Below are positions 24,837 through 33,038 of a stretch of 57,554 bases of DNA, in pieces. This DNA comes from CAVVAY01 sp963746465. GTDB lineage: Bacteria; Actinomycetota; Actinomycetes; JACCUZ01. Below the pieces are notes generated by a model. That model had not been told where the DNA came from, did no database searches, and was given only the letters and a program-made list of their open reading frames with translations. The position numbers were made by a program, and so were the translations under genes. Where the stretch lies: NCBI GenBank assembly GCA_963746465.1, contig CAVVAY010000010.1, positions 1-57,554 of the forward strand, read 5' to 3'. Every line of letters begins with the position of its first letter. Positions within the stretch are counted from its first letter, which is position 1.

Positions 24837-26572
24837 GAGGACTCCTCCCCTCGGGTCACGGTGTCCCGGTAGCCGGGGTGCCGGGTGAGCAGGTCGCGGT
24901 GCGACCCGGTGGCGACCACCCGGCCGGCGACCAGGTAGGCCACCTCGTCGCAGCGGTCGAGCAGCAGGGGGCTGGCGCTGGTGACCACGGTGGTCCGCGC
25001 CCGGTCCGGCGTCCGGTCGGCCCCGTGTCGTGCTGCCTGCAGCCGCTCGGCGACGAGCACCTCGGTGTGCGCGTCGACCGAGCTGGTCGGCTCCACGAGC
25101 ACCAGCACGTCGCTGTCGGCCAGCACGGCCCGCGCCAGGGCCAGCCGCTGGCGCTGCCCGCCGGAGAACCCGCGACCGGCCTCGTCGACCTGCGCGTCCA
25201 GGCCCTCGGGAAGGGCCTCGAGCACGTCGCCGGCCGAGGCCACCTCGAGGGCAGCCAGCAGGGCCTCGTCGCCGCCGGCGCCCGACCAGGGGTCGAGCTC
25301 CTCGCGCAGGCCGCCGGTGAACAGGCGCGGCTCGGCCTCGGACACCAGCACCCGCCGCCGTACCGTCGACAGCGGCAGGTCGGCCAGCCGGGTCCCGCCG
25401 AGGGTGACCTGGTCGTCGTCGATCAGCCGCCCGAGCCGCATCGCGACGGTGGCCGACTCGTCGGGGTCGCCGCTGACCACCCCCACCATGGTCCCGGGCG
25501 TGACGTGCAGGCCGGACCGCGGGTCGGCCAGCGCCACCCGGTACGGCGGCTCGTCGGCGGGCTGCGCGGGGCTGGGGATCTCCGGCACCGTCACCAGGAC
25601 GGCGACGATGCGCCGGGCGCCGACCAGCGCCCGGGTCATCTTGTCCGCAGCCTCGACGGCGGTCCTGATCGGGATGACCAGGAAGAAGGCGTAGCCGTAG
25701 AACGCGATCACGTCGCCGACGTCGATGGTGCCCTCGACCGCAAGCCGGGCGCTGAGCCAGGTGACGACCACCAGGAAGATGCTCGGCAGCAGCACCTGGG
25801 CCGCGTCGAGGGTCGCCTGCGGCGAGGCCACGTGCACACCGGCGCGCTGCAGCTCGGCGGACCGGATCCGGTAGCGGTCGAGGAACGCCGGCTCGCCGCC
25901 GATGCCGCGCAGCACCCGCAGCCCGGCCACCGTGTCCGCGCCGAGGGAGGTGAGCTGCCCGGCGACCTCGCGCTGCACGTGCTGGCGGCGTTGCAGCGGG
26001 CGCAGCAGCGGCCCGAGCAGCAGCACCATCGCCGGGACGCCGAGCAGCACGATCACGCCCAGCAGCACCGAGGTGCGCAGCAGCAGCACCGCGACCACCG
26101 CGTAGGACGCGACGGCGCCGGCCAGCCGGGCGGTGACGTCGAAGGCGCCACCGAGGCGCAGCGCGTCGTTGGTCGCCGCCGAGACCACCTCGCCGGTCGG
26201 GAGTCGGCGACGGATGGCGACGCCGACCAGGGCGCTGTGCCGACCGAGCAGCTGCATCGCCCGGAAGGAGCCGATCAGCCAGTTGGTGACCGCCACCCGG
26301 TGTCGCAGGACGCCGAAGACGGCCTGGATCGCCGCCAGGCTGAGCACCACCAGGGACCACCGACCGGCCGCGGCCAGGTCTCCGTCGGCCACCCCGCTCT
26401 GCAGCCCGCGGCCGATGGCGGCCGGCACCAGGGCCTGCGCGACCATCCAGATGACGCCGTAGACGACACCGATCAGCAGCGTGCGCCACTGCTGTCGGCC
26501 GGTCCAGAGCAGGAAGCGCGCCGCGGAGGTGACGTCCGGCTGGCCGGGGTCGTCGAGGGGGAGGGGGCGCAC
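24833..26572 (-). CDS. ABC exporter half-transporter with degenerate ATP-binding motifs
   Basis: 579 residues, six-helix membrane domain (about 30-310) and an ATPase-like domain. Walker A has lost its GKS/T (GVVSGDPDESATVAM near residue 360), Walker B reads VLVLVEPTSSVD with valine for the aspartate, and the H-loop histidine is missing (VVTSASPLLL). The signature motif FSGGQRQRLALARAV is intact. It therefore cannot hydrolyse ATP itself but supplies the signature to its partner. GTG start, divergent from guaA with an 89-base gap. Confidence 0.88.
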   Translation of the reverse strand: MRPLPLDDPGQPDVTSAARFLLWTGRQQWRTLLIGVVYGVIWMVAQALVPAAIGRGLQSGVADGDLAAAGRWSLVVLSLAAIQAVFGVLRHRVAVTNWLIGSFRAMQLLGRHSALVGVAIRRRLPTGEVVSAATNDALRLGGAFDVTARLAGAVASYAVVAVLLLRTSVLLGVIVLLGVPAMVLLLGPLLRPLQRRQHVQREVAGQLTSLGADTVAGLRVLRGIGGEPAFLDRYRIRSAELQRAGVHVASPQATLDAAQVLLPSIFLVVVTWLSARLAVEGTIDVGDVIAFYGYAFFLVIPIRTAVEAADKMTRALVGARRIVAVLVTVPEIPSPAQPADEPPYRVALADPRSGLHVTPGTMVGVVSGDPDESATVAMRLGRLIDDDQVTLGGTRLADLPLSTVRRRVLVSEAEPRLFTGGLREELDPWSGAGGDEALLAALEVASAGDVLEALPEGLDAQVDEAGRGFSGGQRQRLALARAVLADSDVLVLVEPTSSVDAHTEVLVAERLQAARHGADRTPDRARTTVVTSASPLLLDRCDEVAYLVAGRVVATGSHRDLLTRHPGYRDTVTRGEESS

Positions 26573-26661
26573 GATGATCGACGGTACGTCGTGGAGGGCC
26601 TTCGAATAAAGCGGGTTTCGCGCTGTCCGGGCGATCAGGGGGGCGTGGGAGGATCGGGGAC

Positions 26662-28242
26662 GTGACAGCGACGCCCGATGCTTCTGGCACCGTCCTGGTC
26701 GTCGACTTCGGGGCGCAGTACGCGCAGCTCATCGCGCGACGTGTCCGCGAGGCCCGGGTCTACAGCGAGATCGTGCCGCACACGATGCCGGTGGCCGAGA
26801 TGCTCGCCCGCCGGCCGGCCGCGATCATCCTGTCCGGCGGCCCCGCCTCGGTGTACGCGCCGGGCGCCCCGTCGGTCGACCCGGCGATGTTCGAGGCGGG
26901 CGTGCCGGCGTTCGGCATCTGCTACGGCTTCCAGGCGATGGCCCTGGCCCTGGGCGGCACGGTGGCCCGCACCGGCAGCGCGGAGTTCGGCCGGACCGGC
27001 CTCGAGGTGGTCGGCGGCGACCCGACGCTGTTCCACGGGCTGCCCCGCCAGCAGCCGGTGTGGATGTCGCACAACGACGCGGTGTCCGAGGCGCCGGCCG
27101 GGTTCGCCGTCGTGGCCCGCACCACCGACACCCCCGTCGCGGCCTTCGAGCACCTGGACCGGCGCCTGGCCGGCGTGCAGTTCCACCCCGAGGTGCTGCA
27201 CAGCGAGCACGGCCAGGCGGTGCTCGAGCACTTCCTGTACGAGGTGGCCGGCCTCCAGCCCACCTGGACGATGACCAACGTCATCGACGAGCAGGTCGAG
27301 GCGATCCGGGCCCAGGTGGGGGACCGGCGGGTGGTCTGCGGGCTGTCCGGCGGCGTCGACTCCGCGGTGGCCGCTGCTCTGGTCCATCGTGCCGTGGGCG
27401 ACCAGCTCACCTGTGTGTTCGTCGACCACGGCCTGCTGCGCAAGGGCGAGGCCGAGCAGGTCGAGCGCGACTTCGTCGCGGCTACCGGCGTACGGCTGAA
27501 GGTGGCCGACGCGTCGAAGCGGTTCCTGGACGCGCTGGCCGGCATCAGCGACCCGGAGGAGAAGCGCAAGGTCATCGGGCGGGAGTTCATCCGGGTCTTC
27601 GAGGAGTCCGCCCGCGAGGTGGTCGCCGAAGCCGGCGCGCACGGCGAGACCGTCGACTTCCTCGTGCAGGGCACCCTCTACCCGGACGTCGTGGAGTCCG
27701 GCGGCGGCACCGGTACGGCGAACATCAAGTCACACCACAACGTCGGTGGCCTGCCGGACGACCTGCAGTTCGCTCTGGTCGAGCCGCTCCGCACGCTGTT
27801 CAAGGACGAGGTGCGCAAGGTCGGCCTCGAGCTCGGCCTGCCGGAGGCGATCGTCTGGCGGCAGCCGTTCCCCGGCCCGGGCCTGGGCATCCGGATCGTC
27901 GGCGAGGTCACGATGGAACGCCTCGACGTCCTGCGCGAGGCGGACGCCATCGCCCGCGAGGAGCTGTCCGCGGCCGGTCTCGACCGCGAGATCTGGCAGT
28001 GCCCGGTCGTCCTGCTCGGCGACGTGCGGTCGGTCGGTGTGCAGGGCGACGAGCGGACCTACGGCCATCCGGTCGTGCTCCGGCCGGTGTCGTCGGAGGA
28101 TGCCATGACCGCTGACTGGACCCGGGTCCCGTACGACGTGCTGGCCCGGATCTCGACCCGCATCACCAACGAGGTCCGCGAGGTCAACCGGGTGACGCTC
28201 GACATCACCTCGAAACCGCCGGGCACGATCGAGTGGGAATGA
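26662..28242 (+). CDS. guaA: GMP synthase (glutamine-hydrolysing)
   Basis: Converts XMP to GMP with glutamine and ATP. 526 residues: class I amidotransferase domain with nucleophile C87 (FGICYGF) and the His/Glu pair in VQFHPEV, then the ATP-pyrophosphatase P-loop GLSGGVDSAVAAAL, and a C-terminal dimerisation domain ending SKPPGTIEWE. The GTG start has GGAGG upstream. Together with guaB and guaB3 it completes the guanylate branch. The riboswitch region begins about 100 bases after its stop. Confidence 0.98.
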   Translation: MTATPDASGTVLVVDFGAQYAQLIARRVREARVYSEIVPHTMPVAEMLARRPAAIILSGGPASVYAPGAPSVDPAMFEAGVPAFGICYGFQAMALALGGTVARTGSAEFGRTGLEVVGGDPTLFHGLPRQQPVWMSHNDAVSEAPAGFAVVARTTDTPVAAFEHLDRRLAGVQFHPEVLHSEHGQAVLEHFLYEVAGLQPTWTMTNVIDEQVEAIRAQVGDRRVVCGLSGGVDSAVAAALVHRAVGDQLTCVFVDHGLLRKGEAEQVERDFVAATGVRLKVADASKRFLDALAGISDPEEKRKVIGREFIRVFEESAREVVAEAGAHGETVDFLVQGTLYPDVVESGGGTGTANIKSHHNVGGLPDDLQFALVEPLRTLFKDEVRKVGLELGLPEAIVWRQPFPGPGLGIRIVGEVTMERLDVLREADAIAREELSAAGLDREIWQCPVVLLGDVRSVGVQGDERTYGHPVVLRPVSSEDAMTADWTRVPYDVLARISTRITNEVREVNRVTLDITSKPPGTIEWE

Positions 28243-28342
28243 CGCTCCGCACCGCGACTGGATGACGGTTTCCCCAAGAGCAGGTCACGTCATCACCCGT
28301 TCGGCCGGTACCCGCGGCTGTCACCGATGCCGATGGAAAGGC

Positions 28343-28425
28343 ATCAGCGAAAAGGGCAAACCCGTCGCAAGGCGGGGACGCAAAGCCACGGGACCCTCGA
28401 GGTCAGCCGGGCTGCCGAACGAAAG
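28343..28425 (+). promoter_or_regulatory. Cyclic di-GMP-I (GEMM-I) riboswitch
   Basis: The class I core is clear: GGGCAAAC, then a stem CCCGTC/GGCGGG (28361-28366, 28371-28376) closed by a GCAA tetraloop of the GNRA type, then GGACGCAAAGCC, then the second arm ACGGGACCCTCGAGGTCAGCCGGGCTGCCGAA. These are the signature segments of the c-di-GMP-I aptamer. The 3' end runs into GAAAGG, the likely ribosome binding site of the gene at 28435, so ligand binding could control translation or readthrough into the surface-protein genes. The exact P1 pairing was not resolved. Confidence 0.88.
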
Positions 28426-28434
28426 GCTTCCCAC

Positions 28435-28797
28435 GTGCACACCCTCGACAGGGCTGCCGTCGTGCTGCGCCGGGTCATCGCCGCCTGCCTGGTCGCGTTG
28501 GCCGCCGTCGCCTTCCTCCCCGGGTACCACGCCGGCGAGTCGTCCGTGGCGCGGACCCAGCCGCAGCCCCGGGTGCTCGACGTCTCCCTCGGCACCCTGC
28601 CCCATGCTGGCACGGCGGTCCGGCTGCACCTGTCCGCCCCGCTGACCTCACCGGAGCCGGTGTCGATCAGCCTGGCCGGCGGGACGCGTCGTTGGGCCTG
28701 CCATCGGCCGGCAGCCGGTCAGGTGCTGCTGACCTGTCCGGTCAGCGCGTCCGCCGCCCGCGGCGCCGACCCGGTGCAGGTCCAGGTACATATCTGA
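28435..28797 (+). CDS. Small secreted protein, first gene under the c-di-GMP riboswitch
   Basis: 120 residues, not recognised. The N-terminus (VLRRVIAACLVALAAVAFLPGYHAGES) is a signal peptide or membrane anchor. The rest is a single beta-rich domain with two cysteines (WACHRP and LLTCPV) that could form a disulfide outside the cell. GTG 28435 is chosen because the in-frame ATG at 28327 lies upstream of and through the riboswitch; GAAAGG precedes the GTG. It is followed after 169 bases by the TasA-like gene. A minor subunit, anchor or adaptor of the surface fibre is an inference from position only. Confidence 0.65.
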   Translation: MHTLDRAAVVLRRVIAACLVALAAVAFLPGYHAGESSVARTQPQPRVLDVSLGTLPHAGTAVRLHLSAPLTSPEPVSISLAGGTRRWACHRPAAGQVLLTCPVSASAARGADPVQVQVHI

Positions 28798-28966
28798 CGG
28801 AATCATCCGATTTCCGGGTGATACGGGCTGGCCCGAACGGCGGCCCGGGGTCACGTCCGGGCGGTTCTTCGCCGCCGGGCGGACCATCACGCTCCGAAGT
28901 GCTTCAGCGCGCAACGGCACACCCCGATGTACCGGCTGTAACCGCCGATCACCTCCGGGAGCCCCG

Positions 28967-29527
28967 ATGAACCGCATGTCCGCCCTCTGGCGCTCGTCCC
29001 CGCGCGCCCTGCTGCTGGGCCTGGGGACGATCGGCCTCGCCGCCGCCGTCACCGTCGGGTCCGGCGCCGACTTCACGTCGAGCACGGCCAACCCGAGCAA
29101 CGTGTTCACCGCCGGGACGCTGTCGCACAGCAACAGCAAGGCCGGCGCCATCTTGACCGCGACGAACATGAAGCCCGGCGACACCGCCAGCGGCACCGTC
29201 GACATCAAGAACACCGGCACCCTGCCCGGCGCGTTCAGCCTGTCGAAGACCGTCACCGCGGAGACCGCGGGCTTCGCCAGCAAGCTCACCGTGGTGATCA
29301 CCGACAATGGCGACCCCGCCTGTGTGACGAGCTGCCCGGCCGCGGCGCAGATCTGGTCCGGCACGCTTGCCGCGATGGGCACCCGCTCGCTCGGCAACTT
29401 CGCGGCCGGCGACACCCACCGCTACTCCTTCGTGGTCACCTTCCCGGACGGTGGTCCCAATGGCGCGGACAACGCCTACCAGGGCGCCAGCACCACGCTG
29501 ACCTACAGCTGGACCGCGGCTTCCTGA
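28967..29527 (+). CDS. TasA/camelysin-like surface-fibre protein
   Basis: 186 residues. A signal peptide ends near residue 34 (VGSGA, then DFTSST). The mature part has the TasA/CalY family pattern FTAGTL, then NMKPGDTASGTVDIKNTGTLPGAFSLS, and a beta-sandwich ending YQGASTTLTYSWTAAS. Family members assemble into amyloid-like or donor-strand fibres of the biofilm matrix and are processed by a SipW-type signal peptidase, which is encoded immediately downstream. Two cysteines (DPACVTSCP) are close enough for a disulfide. Placed behind a c-di-GMP riboswitch, it is a candidate matrix fibre switched by c-di-GMP. Confidence 0.82.
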   Translation: MNRMSALWRSSPRALLLGLGTIGLAAAVTVGSGADFTSSTANPSNVFTAGTLSHSNSKAGAILTATNMKPGDTASGTVDIKNTGTLPGAFSLSKTVTAETAGFASKLTVVITDNGDPACVTSCPAAAQIWSGTLAAMGTRSLGNFAAGDTHRYSFVVTFPDGGPNGADNAYQGASTTLTYSWTAAS

Positions 29528-29554
29528 CCCGCAGGTCCCTAGGGAGACCCGACG

Positions 29555-30205
29555 ATGAGCAGCAACGCCGACGGCCCGTCGGCGGGGACGGCACCAGCCG
29601 TCCCCGCACCGGCGGGCCGGCGGCGTGTCCTGATGACGGTCGCGACGGTGCTCGCGACGGCTGCCCTGGCCGGCTACTGCCTGCTCCTCGTCGTCCCCAG
29701 CCTGCTGGGGTTCCAGCGCTACGTGCTCACCGGCGGATCCATGGAGCCCACGCTGCACCGGGGCTCGCTGGTGTTCGACCGGGTCACGCCGGTCGAGGAG
29801 CTGGTGGTCGGCGACGTCATCACCTATGTGCCGCCGGGGATGTCCAGCCCGCTCTCGCACCGGATCATGTCGATGACGCGCGGCGACGACGGCCAGCTCG
29901 TGTTCACGACCCGGGGCGACGCGAACGAGGCGGTCGATCCCTGGCTGTTCAACCTGGACGACCCCGGCCAGGCCCGGGTGTCGTTCAGCGTCCCCTACGC
30001 CGGCTACCCGCTCTGGGTCCTCGGCAGCCGGCTGTCCCGGTTCCTGCTGATCGGTGCGCCGGCTCTTGTCGTCGCAGGGGTGACCGGCCGACGGCTGTGG
30101 CGGGAGGCCGGCGAGCTGGTCGCGGCCGAGCAGCGCGGCGCCGGGGACCCGGCCGAGGAGACGTCGCCCTCGGTTGACGACGAGCGTGTGCCTGTGGCGC
30201 CGTGA
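29555..30205 (+). CDS. sipW: Signal peptidase I of the SipW (archaeal/ER) type
   Basis: 216 residues; cleaves signal peptides at the outer face of the membrane. The nucleophile is S62 in GGSMEPTL, and the general base is H102 in LSHRI in place of the lysine of ordinary bacterial LepB, the hallmark of the SipW/ER type. The conserved GD box is TTRGDANEAVDPW. Membrane helices span about 26-49 and 163-178. GGGAGACC-like purines precede the ATG. The stop overlaps the next gene (GTGATG). Lying between two TasA-like genes, it is most likely their dedicated peptidase. Confidence 0.92.
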   Translation: MSSNADGPSAGTAPAVPAPAGRRRVLMTVATVLATAALAGYCLLLVVPSLLGFQRYVLTGGSMEPTLHRGSLVFDRVTPVEELVVGDVITYVPPGMSSPLSHRIMSMTRGDDGQLVFTTRGDANEAVDPWLFNLDDPGQARVSFSVPYAGYPLWVLGSRLSRFLLIGAPALVVAGVTGRRLWREAGELVAAEQRGAGDPAEETSPSVDDERVPVAP

Positions 30206-30837
30206 TGCGGCGCCCTCTGCTCGCTGGTGCGCTGCTCGGGGCCGTCCTGGTGCTCAGCCTGACCGTCCCGAGCTCCGGCGCCAACCTGACCGCGGCGACC
30301 ACCAACCCGGGGAACTCCTTCACTGCTGACACACCGGGTCGGTACCTGCACGGGTACAGCCAGGCCACCGACCCGACCGGACTGACGGCCTACGCGGTCA
30401 AGGCCGGATCTGCGCCGGTGACCGCCGCGACCGGGGTCGACAGCACGCTCGCGGTGAACCTAGGAAGCCACAAGAACGAGAACAACGTCGTGGTGAACCG
30501 GGTGCTCGTCGTCGCGGTTCCCGGCTCGTTGCCCACCGGGGTCACCACGGTCACCGTGCGGGTGGCGCTCGCCGTCGACCCGGCCTCCGGCCTGCAGCCG
30601 ATCGCAGCCGTGACCTTCGCACCGGCCAACGGCACCGGGAGCTGCAGCGGCAGCCAGGTCGCTCTGCAGGTCGGGCAGCGATGCCAGCTGAACATCACGG
30701 TCCAGACCCGGGTGAACCAGGGCTTCACCAACAACTCGGTCTACTTGCCGACTCTCTACCTGATCGCCAACATCCCCGGCTACAACGGGAGCGGCTTCCT
30801 CGACTACGTCGTCCCGTTCAGGATCTCCACGTCCTGA
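30202..30837 (+). CDS. Second TasA-like secreted protein
   Basis: 211 residues (ATG at 30205 is an equally possible start). The signal peptide ends in SSGA, then NLTAATTNPGNSFTADT. This matches the junction of the first TasA-like protein (SGADFTSSTANPSNVFTAGT) at most positions, so both are probably cut at the same place by SipW. The mature domain is beta-rich with two cysteines (GSCSGS, QRCQLN) and ends FLDYVVPFRISTS. It lacks the PGD motif of the first protein, so it may be a fibre cap, anchor or minor subunit. Coupled to sipW by overlap. Confidence 0.7.
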   Translation: MMRRPLLAGALLGAVLVLSLTVPSSGANLTAATTNPGNSFTADTPGRYLHGYSQATDPTGLTAYAVKAGSAPVTAATGVDSTLAVNLGSHKNENNVVVNRVLVVAVPGSLPTGVTTVTVRVALAVDPASGLQPIAAVTFAPANGTGSCSGSQVALQVGQRCQLNITVQTRVNQGFTNNSVYLPTLYLIANIPGYNGSGFLDYVVPFRISTS

Positions 30838-30843
30838 CCCCCG

Positions 30844-31332
30844 TCAGCGGCGGTCGTACCGCAGCCGCCAGACCAGCTCCCACACGGTCTCCGGGGCCGT
30901 GCGGGCCGACCAGTCCCAGACGAACCCGTCCTGGGTGATGCTGTGCCAGGTCATCCGCTGCCGGGTCGGCGGTGCGCCGGCCCGGTCGCGCTCGAGGACC
31001 ATCCGGTCGCCCAACCACCCGCCGACGAAGTCCAGGTAGGCGCCGGTGTTGTCGACCCAGGTCTGGACCCAGCCACGACCCTCGACCGGGACCGAGAAGC
31101 TCCAACCGGTGAACGGGTCGGACCCTGCCGAGAACTGCTCCCACAGGACGGCCCCGTCGAGCGTCCAGCCGACCTCGTTGCTCCCGTCGACCTCGGAGCC
31201 GGCCAGGTGGTGCACCTTCCAGGAGCCGAGCCAGAAGTCGAACTGCCCGCCGTGCGGGGCGTCGACCGCCTGGCCGTCGACGACCGGCAGCCCGGTGTCG
31301 TCCACCTGTGCCCCCTCGTGCCGTTGTTCCAC
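30844..31332 (-). CDS. DUF1579-like lipocalin-fold protein
   Basis: 162 residues with HGGQFDFWLGSWKVHH near the start and repeated strands such as GWTLDGAVLWEQF and YLDFVGGWLGDRMVLER, the pattern of DUF1579/heme-binding-like small beta-barrel proteins. No signal peptide. Converges on the surface-protein operon with only 6 bases between, so it is not part of it. The function is unknown. Confidence 0.65.
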   Translation of the reverse strand: MEQRHEGAQVDDTGLPVVDGQAVDAPHGGQFDFWLGSWKVHHLAGSEVDGSNEVGWTLDGAVLWEQFSAGSDPFTGWSFSVPVEGRGWVQTWVDNTGAYLDFVGGWLGDRMVLERDRAGAPPTRQRMTWHSITQDGFVWDWSARTAPETVWELVWRLRYDRR

Positions 31333-31444
31333 TCGTGGGTCACCACCGTCCTCCGAGGAGTCGCCCGATCGGTCGACTCCGGCCAGCCGTGATCGTCGTG
31401 TGACCCACCTGACGCCTGGTCGAGAGCAGCGGGCCGTATCGGCC

Positions 31445-31450
31445 TAGGCT
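31445..31450 (+). promoter_or_regulatory. -10 hexamer TAGGCT for a leaderless amidase transcript
   Basis: TAGGCT ends 8 bases before ATG 31459, the same hexamer and distance as at tsaB and the ATP-grasp gene. No Shine-Dalgarno sequence lies in between. Confidence 0.45.
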
Positions 31451-31458
31451 GCGTCGCC

Positions 31459-32862
31459 ATGAGCGAGCTCGACCTGGAGACCGCTGGCGTCGCCGACGTG
31501 CAGGCAGCGATGGCCGCCGGCTCGACCAGCAGCGCCGACCTGGTGGCGGGATACCTGGCCCGGATCGACGCCCTCGACCGGCGCGGCCCGGCCGTGCACG
31601 CGCTGCGCTGCCTGGCGCCGGATGCCACCGACCAGGCCGAGCACGCCGACGCCGAACGTCGGGACGGCCGGGTCCGCGGGCCCCTGCACGGCGTACCGGT
31701 GCTGGTGAAGGACAACATCGACGTGGCCGGCCTGCCCACCACCGGGGGGTCGCTGGCCCTGGAGCACTCGGTGCCCGGACAGGACGCCGACCTGGTCACC
31801 CGGCTGCGCGAAGCCGGCGCCGTGGTGCTGGGCAAGACCAACCTCACCGAGCTGGCGAACTTCATGGCGGAGGAGATGCCGAGCGGGTACTCCTCGCTCG
31901 GCGGCCAGGTGCTCAACCCGTACGACGCGAGCCTGACACCGTGCGGGTCGAGCAGCGGGTCCGGTGCCGCCGCGGCTCTCGGGCTCGCGACCGTGACCGT
32001 CGGGACCGAGACGGACGGGTCGATCCTCTGCCCGAGCGACGCGCAGAGCCTGGTGGGGCTCAAGCCCACCCTCGGGCTGGTGAGCGGCACCGGCATCCTG
32101 CCGATCGCCACCAGCCAGGACTGCGCCGGACCGATGTGCCGCACCGTCGCCGACGCAGCAGCCCTGCTGGACGCACTCGTCGGTCGGGCGGTCGCGGCCC
32201 CGTTGCGCCCGGATGCCCTGGACGCCGTGCGGCTCGCCGTACCGCCGGCGCCGGAGGACCTGCACGCCGCCGACCGCGAGCTCTTCGACGCTGCCCTGCA
32301 GGTGATGCGCGACCTCGGCGCCACCACCGTCGAGGTGCCGGCGCTGCCAGAGACCGACGAGGTCCCGGTGCTGCACTACGAGTTCGCCCGCGACGTCGAC
32401 GCCTACCTCGCACGGCTCCCGGCCGGAGCCCCGGTGCGCTCGATGGCGGAGCTCGCCGCCTGGAACGAGGCGCACCCCGACGTCGCGCTCAAGTACGGGC
32501 AGGCGCACGTCCTCGCCGCCCTCGAGGTGGACCACGAGGCCGACGCGGTCGCCTACCGGGCCAACCGGGCGCGGGACCTCGCGATGGCCGGCGAGCACGG
32601 CATCGATGCGACGTTGCGCGCAGCCGATGCCGCCGCCGTGGTCATGCCGTCCTGGCACGGCGCAGGTGTCGCCGCCCGGGCCGGCTACCCCAGCCTGGTC
32701 GTGCCCGCCGGCTACCGGCGCTCCGGCCGCCGGCCGTTCGGCGTGTCCTTCCTGGGGCCGGCCGGTTCGGAGGCGCTGCTGCTCGGCCTGGGCTACGCCT
32801 ACGAGCAGGCTGCCCGGGCCCGGCGTCCGGTCTCCGCGGTGAACCCCGCGTCGCTGCGCTGA
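31459..32862 (+). CDS. Amidase-signature family amidase
   Basis: A 467-residue cytoplasmic hydrolase of amide bonds. The Ser-cisSer-Lys triad is visible: K84 in VLVKDNID, the serine cluster S164-S166 in CGSSSGSGAA, and the nucleophile S188 in TETDGSIL. The usual GGSSGG is slightly altered to GSSSGSG. No gatB or gatC is nearby, so this is not the tRNA amidotransferase subunit but a free-standing amidase of unknown substrate. The start is supported by a TAGGCT hexamer 8 bases upstream. Confidence 0.9.
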   Translation: MSELDLETAGVADVQAAMAAGSTSSADLVAGYLARIDALDRRGPAVHALRCLAPDATDQAEHADAERRDGRVRGPLHGVPVLVKDNIDVAGLPTTGGSLALEHSVPGQDADLVTRLREAGAVVLGKTNLTELANFMAEEMPSGYSSLGGQVLNPYDASLTPCGSSSGSGAAAALGLATVTVGTETDGSILCPSDAQSLVGLKPTLGLVSGTGILPIATSQDCAGPMCRTVADAAALLDALVGRAVAAPLRPDALDAVRLAVPPAPEDLHAADRELFDAALQVMRDLGATTVEVPALPETDEVPVLHYEFARDVDAYLARLPAGAPVRSMAELAAWNEAHPDVALKYGQAHVLAALEVDHEADAVAYRANRARDLAMAGEHGIDATLRAADAAAVVMPSWHGAGVAARAGYPSLVVPAGYRRSGRRPFGVSFLGPAGSEALLLGLGYAYEQAARARRPVSAVNPASLR

Positions 32863-32889
32863 TCTCCCTCAGCTGAGCCGCACCGGCCG

Positions 32890-33034
32890 GTACCTCCTGG
32901 TTGGTCCAGCTCGCCCTCGAGGAGGCCGGCCCCGGACCAACGCGTACGTCGTGAAGCCGGTGGACCTGCAGCGCTTCATGGACGTCGTCCGCAACATCGA
33001 GGAGCACTGGGCCGACGTGGTCCGGCTGCCCTGA
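32890..33034 (+). pseudogene. Remnant of a CheY-like response regulator
   Basis: The end of this spacer reads in one frame NAYVVKPVDLQRFMDVVRNI and on to a stop at 33032, which is the C-terminal alpha4-beta5-alpha5 part of a receiver domain with its conserved lysine-proline. Just upstream, another frame gives YLLV and VQLALEEAGP, like the N-terminal part of the same family. The middle, with the phosphoacceptor aspartate, is missing. It is a decayed gene with an internal deletion, between amidase and PIG-L genes. Confidence 0.65.
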
Positions 33035-33038
33035 CCGG

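Noticed and set aside
24837..26732. A single 1,248-residue ABC protein on the minus strand
   Set aside because: The upstream part of that frame is a shadow; the real layout is two half-transporters with an ATGA overlap at 24,833-24,836.
28327..28434. In-frame ATG at 28,327 as start of the first gene after guaA
   Set aside because: The added residues are encoded by the riboswitch itself and look basic and non-protein-like; GTG 28,435 has GAAAGG and a normal signal peptide.
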